A stretch of 64,000 nt of DNA from Fortiea contorta PCC 7126 (GTDB lineage Bacteria > Cyanobacteriota > Cyanobacteriia > Cyanobacteriales > Nostocaceae): the NCBI RefSeq assembly GCF_000332295.1, contig NZ_KB235930.1, forward strand, positions 1,121,895-1,185,894, in the 5' to 3' direction. The notes beneath the pieces were generated by a model. The model searched no databases and was not told where the DNA came from. It saw only the letters and a list, made by a program, of their open reading frames with translations. Positions 18,894-27,486 of this stretch are shown here, piece by piece; the first letter of the stretch is position 1, and each line of letters opens with the position of its first letter. Both the position numbers and the translations under genes were made by a program.

Positions 18894-20164
18894 CTGAAGG
18901 GGAGACGAAATAAGCTACAATATAGATTCAATAAGCTTCATGGCTCTTAAACCTTGTTGATAATGCTTCCACTTATTACGATTAATTCTCATTAATTGTG
19001 TGACTAAATCAATACAGCTATCCTTGAAATGTACCCATGTTTGACCATATAAGCCGATATAAAAACTACTGTGTCTCCGTTGAGAACGACTCCTTTCTTT
19101 AATCCGAGCTATATATTTTTGGATTCCTTTGCGTTTAATAAGTTGACCATTAATTGTTGCAGAGGTGTAAGCGATCGCTATCAACAAAACTAGAGAAATA
19201 AAACGTTCACCTTGAACATTAGTGTTTTCTAAGTTATAGCCACCTGTTTTGAAATCTCTAAACATTTCTTCAATATCAAATCGCTTTTTGTAAGCAGCAA
19301 TTGCTGACTCTAGGGTGTCAAAATTTGTTAAAATAAACCATGCTTCTTTGGGTGCTACTCCGTTAATTTTACGTTGCCACTTACCAGCCACATTAAAACT
19401 GATAAAACCCTGAGTCTTTGTTACCTTAACTCCCTTGATAAAAAAAGATACTCCAGGAGTTAATCCTAAACTGCTTAACTCCATAAACATATCTTGTTTA
19501 ATTTCTACAAATTCATTCTTTTTCAATCGCAAACAAAAATATACATCCTTGCTCTGAAGGTACTTTGCTAGTTTTACCGAGCAAAATTCTCTATCCCCCA
19601 ACACACAGATTTTATAATCTTTCAATATTGCTATAACTGGCGATAATATTTTCTGCTGTTCCGTGAGATTACTACTACCTAATTTGGGCAGCAAACTAAA
19701 ATATATTGGTATGGCTCTTTTATCCCAAATCACGCTGACCATTAATAAGTTTATCCGACTCCAATTAGTCCTATCAATTGCTATATAAATAATTTTTTCA
19801 TTCTGGAAGTAGTTTGCTATTAGTTCTTGAATAATTGGCAACCAAACTTTTTCAATTGTGAGATTTGGTAATGATAAAAATCTTTGTATTCTTTTTCTTC
19901 TGCTTTCAAATTTAATTCCCAAAGGTAGCGCATTCGCTAATTTTTCTAAAGTTACTTCTTTGATTGACTGCAACAGATGTATCAAAATTTTTAGCAACAG
20001 ATATTCTGCTAAACTCAATTGACTTTTTAAGTGCTTTTGGTACAATATAGCTAACATTATCATTAAGTAGGTCTTATTGACAAAACTAGACCTACCTTTT
20101 TCTATCACAAAACGCTACCCATCTTATACACCAAGCTTTTTAGGCTGTTTCGTCTCCCCTCCAG
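18894..20164 (-). mobile_element. Complete IS4-family insertion sequence with 9-bp target duplication
   Basis: The ends are CTGAAGGGGAGACGAAA (18894-18910) and its near-perfect inverse at 20148-20164 (16 of 17 match). The flanks carry the same 9-mer CTATTTTAG at 18885-18893 and 20165-20173, a target-site duplication. A CTGA-type end with a 9-bp duplication recalls the IS10/IS50 branch of the IS4 family. Total length is 1271 bp, with one intact transposase gene, so the insertion looks recent. Confidence 0.9.
18915..20108 (-). CDS. IS4 family DDE transposase
   Basis: A 397-residue intact transposase. The first catalytic Asp is in AIDRTNW (near residue 110), the second in LGDREFCS (near 171), and the Glu is in the IS4 signature YxxRFDIEEMFRDFK, that is Y-(2)-R-(3)-E-(6)-K, near 272. 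The N-terminal domain is helical. The gene fills the element, leaving about 20 bp at the left end and 56 bp at the right. Intact frame and intact ends suggest it could be active. Confidence 0.93.
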   Translation of the reverse strand: MIEKGRSSFVNKTYLMIMLAILYQKHLKSQLSLAEYLLLKILIHLLQSIKEVTLEKLANALPLGIKFESRRKRIQRFLSLPNLTIEKVWLPIIQELIANYFQNEKIIYIAIDRTNWSRINLLMVSVIWDKRAIPIYFSLLPKLGSSNLTEQQKILSPVIAILKDYKICVLGDREFCSVKLAKYLQSKDVYFCLRLKKNEFVEIKQDMFMELSSLGLTPGVSFFIKGVKVTKTQGFISFNVAGKWQRKINGVAPKEAWFILTNFDTLESAIAAYKKRFDIEEMFRDFKTGGYNLENTNVQGERFISLVLLIAIAYTSATINGQLIKRKGIQKYIARIKERSRSQRRHSSFYIGLYGQTWVHFKDSCIDLVTQLMRINRNKWKHYQQGLRAMKLIESIL

Positions 20165-20173
20165 CTATTTTAG

Positions 20174-20600
20174 GCTTTTTATAGATTTTTTAGATAATTA
20201 TTTTTTATACAACAAATTTGCTTGCAGCGAGGTATAAAACGTCATTGTTTCAATCCTAGTTCTTTCACTTCGTACCCTGCGGGATCTTGCTACAGGACGC
20301 TTCGCGCTTTTAAGGGTGGGTTTCCTCCTGCCTTCTGAATTGTGATTTTAGATATTGTCGTGGTAGGTGTGTGAATGAGAGGTTGTTTTAAAAGTGATTG
20401 GCTGTGATTTTAATTACGTTGTTACCCCCCTTAGTCCCCCCTTATAAAGGGGGGAAACAAGAAAAATCCGGTTCCCTCCCCTTTATAAGGGGAGGGTTAG
20501 GGTGGGGTAAAAATATTTGATACATCAATCATGACTTTTAAAACATCCTCTGAGCGCAGCGGAATGTGGGTTAAAAATCAGATTCTTTGGATTAGAACGC
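20174..20600. other. Intergenic region right of the IS element
   Basis: Contains the 20422-20510 palindromic repeat and otherwise AT-rich sequence, plus GCGGGATCTTGCTACAGGACGCTTCGCG-like dispersed repeat material near 20278-20310. No gene is seen. Confidence 0.5.
20422..20510. repeat. Palindromic MITE-like repeat
   Basis: The left half (TTACCCCCCTTAGTCC then CCCTTATAAAGGGGGG) and the right half (TCCCTCCCCTTTATAAGGGG then GGTTAGGGTGGGGTAA) are imperfect inverse copies, each with its own palindrome centred on TTATAA. This is a common dispersed form in cyanobacterial genomes. Confidence 0.7.
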
Positions 20601-21239
20601 CTATTCTGATTTTAAGACCGCTAGGAGAATTCGCATTAGTTCTTCTAAATCTTCTGGAACTCTATAACTATTAATTGCTAATTCAAAATATTTGTTCGCT
20701 CTATCTAATCTAGCAAATTGCCATATTTTACCCGTAGTTACAGAACCGATCAAAATAGGTTGCTCTGTAATTGCAGGAGATTCTTCCCACTGATCTAGCG
20801 CTATCATTTCGGCAACTAATTGAGTGAATCCTCTAGTTAAATCCTCATATTTAGCTTCAACTACTAACAACTGCAAAGGTTGATAAGTTCTAATTAAATA
20901 ATCTAAATTCCCCTGAAGTAGATTAGAAACTTTGATGCCAAATTCAATTCTTATCTGAACATTTGTATAATGAATTAACTCTAAGACTACCTTAGATATT
21001 ATTACTTCTCTTCTTGCCAACTCTGTCGTTAAAGGTACATAGGGCAGTACTTCAGTAATTCTATCTCTCAGTTCAGCCAATCTATCTAACTCTCCTTGAT
21101 ATAGTGGTAACACTAAATTAACTAGGACTAATTTATATCCGAAATAATCAGCTAAGTCTTCTGAATAATAACCATTTTCAAAATACTTACTAAAGGTATA
21201 ATTTTGATTAGGATCTAACTTCACTTGATACACCTCCAC
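20601..21239 (-). CDS. PD-(D/E)XK nuclease-like hypothetical protein
   Basis: A 212-residue cyanobacterial protein. The central part has GNLDYLIRTY followed by LLVVEAKYEDLTRGFTQLVAEM, fitting a D...(E)xK active-site arrangement with a following helix that carries the conserved Gln/Glu, as in restriction-endonuclease-like folds. The N-terminal 90 residues are helical. No partner methylase is present, so this is likely one of the orphan nuclease-fold proteins frequent in filamentous cyanobacteria. Activity is not proven by sequence. Confidence 0.65.
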   Translation of the reverse strand: MEVYQVKLDPNQNYTFSKYFENGYYSEDLADYFGYKLVLVNLVLPLYQGELDRLAELRDRITEVLPYVPLTTELARREVIISKVVLELIHYTNVQIRIEFGIKVSNLLQGNLDYLIRTYQPLQLLVVEAKYEDLTRGFTQLVAEMIALDQWEESPAITEQPILIGSVTTGKIWQFARLDRANKYFELAINSYRVPEDLEELMRILLAVLKSE

Positions 21240-21869
21240 TTTCTAAAAAGTCTATCGTAAGCCTTAAAAGATTCTTGCTGAGTGAAGCGGACTGCTGCAG
21301 CTACGCCCGTCGTAGACATCGCTTACTAACGGCTCAACGATACACCAAAATGAATGCGTGAATTACTCAACTCAGAAAGCAAACAGATAAATTGAGTCAG
21401 CAATCAGCCTCATTGCTTGCCCAAAACGCCAAAATGAATGCGCGATGTACTGAAATGAGTAAGCAATCAGCCATTTTGCTTGCTGAATCTACCGAAATGA
21501 GTAAGCAAACTGGAGTTTGAGAAAGCATTTAAGCATTTTGCTTGCTGAATCTACTGAAATGAGCAAGCAAACTGGGGTTTGAGAAAGCATTTAGACATTT
21601 TACTTTTCCTTGTGCTTTCTTTATTCACTTTTTGTTCACATTTATAAGCAATCGTGGAATAGAAGGGTATTGAGCTAAAGCAACAAGGCTTTAAAAGCGT
21701 GGTTTTACTTATGTTGTGTGCAACAAATATGACGCATTTTATTGCTGTTGTTTATGTAAGCCGTTCTAACGGTAAGGTTCATGCTCACACTGCCAACCAT
21801 AGTTACTGACTATTTCGAGATTATTAATACTTTGTTTTTAACTTACACATTTTTATAGGAGAAGTTGTG
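21240..21869. other. Long leader/intergenic region with a 62-bp imperfect direct repeat
   Basis: The segment 21478-21600 contains two copies, 62 bp apart, of a unit including GCTTGCTGAATCTACYGAAA and GTTTGAGAAAGCATTTA; a weaker third copy lies upstream (TGAAATGAGTAAGCAATCAG). The remainder up to 21860 is AT-rich and could be the leader of the next gene. No gene recognised. Confidence 0.55.
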
Positions 21870-22415
21870 ATGAATTTCAGTCTAGTTAGACATGCTACCT
21901 GCATCATTTCTAGTCGTCAGGCTCTAACACAGGTGCTTGATGAACTGAGAGCAATTGACTTTCCCATGCAGAAAATTTTTGTGTTCAATATGAACTCTGA
22001 ACACGAAAAGTCACCCAAGGACGCTGATGCGAGTCATCATACCATCACTTCAGAAGAAGGTGCCAAAGCAGGCGCAATTACAGGAGGAACAGCTGGGGGT
22101 ATCCTTGCACTCATCGGCGGACTTGGCATAATAATCATTCCTGGTGTTGGCCCAGCATTGGCAATTGAATCTGTGCTAGCTACCCTGTTGGCAAGTGGAG
22201 CAAGTGCAGCGGTTGGCGGTCTTTATGGTGCATTTCAAGGTTGGTTAGCTCCCGAAAGGCTAGTTAGACTCAATCATCCATCCACATCTCCAGAAGAATT
22301 TTTAGTGACGCTAGAGGGAACAGGGGATGAAATCCGGCAAGCAGAATACATTCTACGTCACCGGGGTGTGCGAGAGTGGCATGTTTGCGAACTGAAAAAA
22401 AGATTTTCATCGTAA
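21870..22415 (+). CDS. YflT/general-stress-like membrane protein with glycine zipper
   Basis: About 181 residues from the ATG at 21870, preceded by TAGGAGAAG. The N-terminal part (ATCIISSRQALTQVLDELRAIDFP, FVFNM) fits the YflT/GSP17M-type alpha-beta fold. A long Gly/Ala-rich hydrophobic hairpin (about 65-125, EEGAKAGAITGGTAGGILALIGG) is likely membrane inserted, and a C-terminal LEGTGDEIRQAEYILRHRGV repeats the fold. Such proteins are stress-induced in other bacteria. It lies 39 bp upstream of a P-type ATPase gene on the same strand, so the two may form an operon. Confidence 0.7.
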   Translation: MNFSLVRHATCIISSRQALTQVLDELRAIDFPMQKIFVFNMNSEHEKSPKDADASHHTITSEEGAKAGAITGGTAGGILALIGGLGIIIIPGVGPALAIESVLATLLASGASAAVGGLYGAFQGWLAPERLVRLNHPSTSPEEFLVTLEGTGDEIRQAEYILRHRGVREWHVCELKKRFSS

Positions 22416-22454
22416 CGCCTTCAAGAAAACGGTTATTTTAATTTGGAGCCAGAG

Positions 22455-25208
22455 ATGACAGCAAATGCGATCGCTAAAAATACTTTTCCTGAGACAACAA
22501 AAGATTTACAGAGTTATCAATGGCATACTCTCTCTGAACAACAGGTTTTGCAAATCTTAGCCAGCCATCCCCAAACTGGCTTGACTCATGCTGAAGCGGA
22601 CATGCGACACCAGCAGATGGGACCGAATCAATTAACTGCTAAAGGTGGTAAAAGTCCTTGGCTAAGATTTCTAGAACAATTTAATGAACCACTGCTATAT
22701 ATTTTACTGGCGGCGGGAGTGGTGACGCTGCTGCTCCAAGATTGGATAGATGCGGGGGTAATTTTTGCTGTCATCCTGATTAACGTCACCATTGGCTATA
22801 TTCAAGAATCTAAAGCAGAAGATGCGATCTCTGCTTTGTCTGCAGTTGTCACTACGGAAGCAACTGTGATTCGTGAGGGTGAAAAAACTCGTCTAGCTTC
22901 AACTGAGCTAGTTCCCGGTGATTTGGTGCAGCTAGCATCTGGAGATAAAGTACCTGCTGATCTACGGCTGTTAAGTTTGCGTGAGTTGCAAGTTGACGAG
23001 TCTGCTTTAACAGGAGAATCTGTTGCGGTGGAGAAAGCAACTCTATTGTTGGAGATGGAGACACCGTTAGCTGAACGAAGCAATATGGCGTATGCGGGAA
23101 GTCTCGTCACTTATGGACAGGGAGAAGGGATTGTAGTAGCGATCGCTGATGCTACTGAGACTGGTCGCATTTCCCAATTACTTGAAAGTAGCACAGGTCT
23201 GAAAACACCGCTGACGCGCAAAATTGACAAGTTTAGCAAAACTCTACTCTACGCTGTCTTAGGTTTGGCAGCTTTGACATTTGCAGTCGGATTAGGACAG
23301 GGTGGCTCTTGGATTAATGTTTTTAAAGCGGCTGTAGCTTTGGTTGTGAGCGCGATTCCAGAAGGATTGCCTGCGATTGTTACAGTCACTTTGGCAATTG
23401 GAGTTTCCCGGATGGCACGGCGACACGCGATTATTCGCAAACTACCTGCTGTTGAAGCCTTGGGAAGTACAACTGTGATCTGTTCTGACAAAACTGGGAC
23501 GTTAACTGAGAATCAGATGACGGTTCAGGCGATATATACTGGTAATCAAAATTATACTGTCAACGGTATTGGTTATGCTCCAGACGGTGAAATTCTCATG
23601 GGTCAACAGCTCGTTGATTTGAATGCCGATGGACATGCGGCTTTACGAGAATGCCTAGAAGCGGGACTGCTCTGTAATGATTCTCACATTGAATGGCAAA
23701 ACGAACAGTGGAGCGTGGTAGGAACCCCAACTGAAGGAGCATTGATTGCAGTCGCCCAAAAAGCAAGGTTAACGCCAGCTACCCTTGAGCAGGAGATGCC
23801 CAGAATAGACACCATTCCCTTTGAGTCGCAACATCAGTACATGGCAACTTTACATGAATTGGATGCAAAACGAAGGTTGAATGTTATTTATATTAAAGGT
23901 TCTGTGGAGGCAATTCTCCAACGTGCAGATCGAATGCTCGATACCCAAGGACAGCTTGCGCCTCTCAATGCTGCTGTAGTGGAACAAGAAGTTAAACACA
24001 TGGCACAGCAGGGGTTACGGGTACTGGCATTTGCTAGAAAAGAAGTGGCAGCAAAGCAACAATCTTTGGCTCACACTGATATTGAGGATTCACTGGTGTT
24101 TTTGGGAATCCAAGGGATGATCGATCCACCACGCTCTGAAGCGATCGCTGCTATCCGTGCTTGTCAAGAAGCAGGAGTTCAGGTGAAGATGATCACTGGC
24201 GACCATGCACTAACAGCATTGGCGATCGCCCGCCAGATTGGAATTTGCTCCGCACAAGAGAAGGTATTTACTGGACAGCAATTAGCTCAGATGGATGAGC
24301 AGGAACTAGCACAAGCCGCTGAACAAAGCATGGTATTTGCACGAGTTGCTCCAGAACAAAAGTTGCGTTTGGTGAAAGCCTTGCAGTCAAAGGGTGAAAT
24401 TGTCGCCATGACTGGAGATGGAGTCAACGATGCTCCGGCTCTCAAGCAAGCAGATATTGGTGTAGCTATGGGTATAGCAGGGTCGGACGTTGCTAAAGAA
24501 TCGGCTGACATGCTTTTAACTGATGACAATTTTGCCTCAATTGAAGCTGCTGTAGAAGAAGGGCGCGCCGTTTACTTAAACTTGAGAAAGGCGATCGCTT
24601 TCATGCTACCAATCAACGTTGGGGAATCGATGACAATTTTAATTGCCATTCTATTAGCAACTGTTCTTCCCATCTTGCCGCTACAAATTCTCTGGCTCAA
24701 CATGGTCAGTTCAGTAGCATTGATTGCTCCTCTGGCTTTTGAACCCAAATCTGGACAGGTGATGCAGCAACCACCACGTAACCCCAACGAAAAGCTGCTA
24801 TCAGGTAGTCTACTTCAGCGTATTTTGGCGATTTCCGTTTTTAATTGGCTGGTGATTTTTGGCATGTTTCAATGGGTACTGCAAACTACAGGTAATGAAG
24901 CATTGGCGCGAACGATGGCGATTAATGGATTGGTGGTAGCAGAAGTCTTTTACCTGTTGAGCATTACCCAGTTTTTACCATCTCTAGTTGCCAGGATTCA
25001 AGGTAAACGAACACGCATAGCTTATGCACCAGCGATCGGAATTGTGGCTGTAGTGATTTTACAATGTCTGTTCAGTCAGTGGAGCATCATGAATCAATTT
25101 TTTGACACAACACCTTTAACATTGACCCAAGCTTTCATTTGCGTGGGTATAGGTTTGCCAGTAGTGTTCATAGCTCTCATCTTGCAGCATTTCGATCCGC
25201 TCAACTAA
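22455..25208 (+). CDS. P2-type cation-transporting ATPase (Ca2+/PacL-like)
   Basis: A 917-residue P-type ATPase from ATG 22455, which has GGAG 6 bp upstream; a TTG at 22443 is an alternative. Motifs: the actuator TGES (SALTGESVAVEK), the phosphorylation site CSDKTGTLTENQMT (Asp near 345), MITGDH, and TGDGVNDAPALK (near 653). The PEGLPAIVTVTLAIG helix 4 is of the P2 subgroup (calcium, sodium, or SERCA/PMR-like), as in cyanobacterial PacL. The N-terminal cation ATPase domain (LSEQQVLQILASHPQTGLTHAEA) and the C-terminal helices are complete. The ion cannot be settled from sequence; calcium export is the best guess. Confidence 0.93.
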   Translation: MTANAIAKNTFPETTKDLQSYQWHTLSEQQVLQILASHPQTGLTHAEADMRHQQMGPNQLTAKGGKSPWLRFLEQFNEPLLYILLAAGVVTLLLQDWIDAGVIFAVILINVTIGYIQESKAEDAISALSAVVTTEATVIREGEKTRLASTELVPGDLVQLASGDKVPADLRLLSLRELQVDESALTGESVAVEKATLLLEMETPLAERSNMAYAGSLVTYGQGEGIVVAIADATETGRISQLLESSTGLKTPLTRKIDKFSKTLLYAVLGLAALTFAVGLGQGGSWINVFKAAVALVVSAIPEGLPAIVTVTLAIGVSRMARRHAIIRKLPAVEALGSTTVICSDKTGTLTENQMTVQAIYTGNQNYTVNGIGYAPDGEILMGQQLVDLNADGHAALRECLEAGLLCNDSHIEWQNEQWSVVGTPTEGALIAVAQKARLTPATLEQEMPRIDTIPFESQHQYMATLHELDAKRRLNVIYIKGSVEAILQRADRMLDTQGQLAPLNAAVVEQEVKHMAQQGLRVLAFARKEVAAKQQSLAHTDIEDSLVFLGIQGMIDPPRSEAIAAIRACQEAGVQVKMITGDHALTALAIARQIGICSAQEKVFTGQQLAQMDEQELAQAAEQSMVFARVAPEQKLRLVKALQSKGEIVAMTGDGVNDAPALKQADIGVAMGIAGSDVAKESADMLLTDDNFASIEAAVEEGRAVYLNLRKAIAFMLPINVGESMTILIAILLATVLPILPLQILWLNMVSSVALIAPLAFEPKSGQVMQQPPRNPNEKLLSGSLLQRILAISVFNWLVIFGMFQWVLQTTGNEALARTMAINGLVVAEVFYLLSITQFLPSLVARIQGKRTRIAYAPAIGIVAVVILQCLFSQWSIMNQFFDTTPLTLTQAFICVGIGLPVVFIALILQHFDPLN

Positions 25209-25325
25209 TAGTGCGAAAGAAGCTGCTATGAAGGTTTCAACTGGAAGGTGCGACCTTCTTTTTAAATATCTGTTTTTTAACGCTAAGGTACGCCGAGGTT
25301 GGCGCTAAGGTACGCAGCGAAAAGT

Positions 25326-25352
25326 CTGAGCGGAGGTCTCCTCCGCTCAGAA
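25326..25352 (+). terminator. Hairpin terminator after the ATPase gene
   Basis: CTGAGCGGAGG pairs perfectly with CCTCCGCTCAG around a TCT loop, followed shortly by AACTTTTC. The remainder of the 25209-25501 gap holds degenerate dispersed repeats (GCTAAGGTACGC twice). Confidence 0.6.
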
Positions 25353-25501
25353 CTTTTCAAGACAGAGGTTTTATAAAAATAATTCGCTATGCACCAAAAT
25401 AGTTAGCGGGATTTTATGGAGAATTGACTTAGAATGATTTTCGATTTTTTGAATAGGGATTGGGTGTTGATTTACCTTTTCCCTATTTTTATAGGATTTA
25501 T

Positions 25502-26104
25502 TTAAGGCACATTCATTCCGCGCTGGACTGCGGGGCGCTGCTGCAGAGTTTCTACCCATCTATGAAGATTTGGGTGGTTATCTAATGTCAAGCCTTGCAT
25601 CTCATAAATTGCTACCCAAGGATAGGTTGCTATGTCAGCGATGGAGTAGTCACCAGCGATAAATTCGTTGTCTGCGAGTTGTTTATCTAATACGCTATAA
25701 ATTCGCAAGGTTTCTTTTTCATAGCGTTCGATGGCGTAGGGGATTTTTTCAGATGCAAATTTTTTAAAATGGTTGAGTTGTCCAAACATTGGCCCTACAC
25801 CTCCCATTTGGAACATCAACCATTCAATTACTTGAAAGCGATTTTTTGGCTCTTTGGGTAGTAATTTACTGGTTTTTTCTGCTAAGTAAATGAGGATTGC
25901 GCCGGATTCAAAAACTGTAATTCCGGTTTCTTGGTCAACTATTGCAGGGATTTTGCTGTTGGGGTTGATGGCAATGTATTTTGGTGTGAATTGCTCTTGT
26001 TTGGTAATGTCGATTTTATGGACGGTGTAGGGAAGTGCGACTTCCTCTAACATGATAGAAGCTTTGCGGCCGTTTGGTGTTGTGAAGGTGTAGAGGTCAA
26101 TCAT
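25502..26104 (-). CDS. Glutathione S-transferase
   Basis: A 200-residue protein with a thioredoxin-like N-domain (MIDLYTFTTPNGRKASIMLEEV), the cis-Pro motif NPNSKIPAIVD near residue 47, ESGAILIYLAEK near 65, and an all-helical C-domain ending ADIATYPWVAIYE...HPNLHRWVETLQQRPAVQRGM. The TPNGRK start resembles the YfcG/YghU (Nu) class, which uses disulfide and peroxide substrates. The gene is monocistronic. General function is detoxification or redox balance; the specific substrate is unknown. Confidence 0.92.
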   Translation of the reverse strand: MIDLYTFTTPNGRKASIMLEEVALPYTVHKIDITKQEQFTPKYIAINPNSKIPAIVDQETGITVFESGAILIYLAEKTSKLLPKEPKNRFQVIEWLMFQMGGVGPMFGQLNHFKKFASEKIPYAIERYEKETLRIYSVLDKQLADNEFIAGDYSIADIATYPWVAIYEMQGLTLDNHPNLHRWVETLQQRPAVQRGMNVP

Positions 26105-26438
26105 CTGCTCGTACCCTGGAATATTGAGATTTCCGAGGATAGTCTAGCTTAAATAGAGGTTCGGAAACTCATTCATGAGTATCATGGCCTCATGGGCGAG
26201 TATTCAAGATTAATCAATGAGTATTAAAGATTGTAGAGAATCCAAATTTTGTTTCTCTACAAAAGTTTTGAGTACTACCCAAAGTTATTTTCAGACATAA
26301 ATCTCATCCTAACGGAAGAAGAGTTACCAATATCTAGTTCATCCGCAAGGTTAATTTCCCTTTCTAGTAATGGTGTGCTGTACTTAGAAATAAGAGAAGT
26401 GTTTAATTTACAATTCCACGAAAAAGTAGAGATATCTA

Positions 26439-26672
26439 ATGGTTAATACAAATTCTCATCCTCACTTTGAGCCTGAGATTGACCGGAATATAGAACCTTA
26501 CACTAACGCAAATCCCGTGGAAGGTGGCGACCCAAATTTAATTCCTTATACTGACCCAAATCCGGTGGAAGATGGCGACCCAAATACGGAACCTTACACT
26601 AATCCAAATCCGGTGGAGGGGGGAGATCCGAATTTGATTCCTTATACTGACCCTAATATTGAGCCAGTGTAG
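26439..26672 (+). CDS. Small repeat protein of 16-residue units
   Basis: A 77-codon frame of about four 16-residue repeats with consensus EPYTNPNPVEGGDPNL / IPYTDPNPVEDGDPNT, encoded by a 48-bp DNA repeat. The product is acidic, Pro/Asn/Gly rich and probably disordered. A TTG-started frame upstream (26249-26446) overlaps its start by 8 bp but is not convincing. It converges on the LEA-like gene downstream. It may be real, since units differ at synonymous positions, but no function is evident. Confidence 0.5.
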   Translation: MVNTNSHPHFEPEIDRNIEPYTNANPVEGGDPNLIPYTDPNPVEDGDPNTEPYTNPNPVEGGDPNLIPYTDPNIEPV

Positions 26673-26703
26673 CAGCCCTTGGTAGAGACTGGAATTTTTT
26701 AAT

Positions 26704-27285
26704 TCAGTTGTGTTGATCTAGGGGCACTAAAATGTAGGCTGTCTGGTTATTGGGTACATTCACATTCTGACCAGTGGTAGACTTGACGTCTGTCACTGTG
26801 CTTTTAATAGTTTCGCTAACACCTTCATTTGCGCCCTTAACAATATCGACTGTATTTGTAACAGTGTCTTTAATTTCAGTTCCTGTATTTTTAACGGTGA
26901 CTGCTGCATTTTTAACAGTGTCGTTAAAGTCAACTGCTGTGACTTTGACTGAATCTCCCACATCTTTTACTGTTTCGTTAACGCTACCAGCCACAGTATT
27001 AATGGCTTCCCCCACACTTTTAATAGTCTGGTCGAAGTTCTCTGCTACGCTTTTAACTGCGTTACCTACACTTTTGACAGTCTGATTAATCCTGGGAGCC
27101 GTACCGCTCATAGCTAAGGCTCCAGCTATTGCGCCTAATGTTGCTCCAATGAGTGTACCAAATACTATTTTTGCTATCTCATTATTTGCTGATTCATCGA
27201 CTGTGTAAGTGTAAGGTTGATTTGTATTATTATCAATAATTTCTTCAGGCTGCTCCAGAGGTTGCTGGTTGCCGTTCATGGTCAT
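26704..27285 (-). CDS. Glycine-zipper membrane protein with LEA-like amphipathic repeats (copy 1)
   Basis: 193 residues: a polar N-terminus, a Gly/Ala-rich membrane segment (about 42-65, IVFGTLIGATLGAIAGALAM), then about 110 residues of amphipathic repeats built on VK.VGDAVK/TVK.VGESV-like 11-mers, similar to LEA or apolipoprotein helices (YtxH-like). The second ATG (27279) is better spaced from AGGAG than the first. It is followed upstream by a paralogue of the same layout (27487-28320). Such proteins often protect membranes in desiccation or stress. The similarity is architectural; I cannot assign a known gene. Confidence 0.7.
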   Translation of the reverse strand: MTMNGNQQPLEQPEEIIDNNTNQPYTYTVDESANNEIAKIVFGTLIGATLGAIAGALAMSGTAPRINQTVKSVGNAVKSVAENFDQTIKSVGEAINTVAGSVNETVKDVGDSVKVTAVDFNDTVKNAAVTVKNTGTEIKDTVTNTVDIVKGANEGVSETIKSTVTDVKSTTGQNVNVPNNQTAYILVPLDQHN

Positions 27286-27486
27286 TTTCTCCTGTTTTTT
27301 AATGTCAAAAACTGCTTGATTGATATTTTTTGATATGAAAAAGTACCGTAGACGAGAAGAAAAAACGGGTGCAAAAATAGTTTTGCAAGAGGGAGAAAGG
27401 GTTTTTTATCAGCCACTTTCTCCTTTACTCTTATCCTTTTTCTCAATAAAAGCAACAAACCTAATCAATTATTGAGTCATCTTTTT

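Noticed and set aside
26249-26446. 65-codon TTG-started frame
   Set aside because: No ribosome-binding site, uneven composition, and overlap with the next frame; not convincing.
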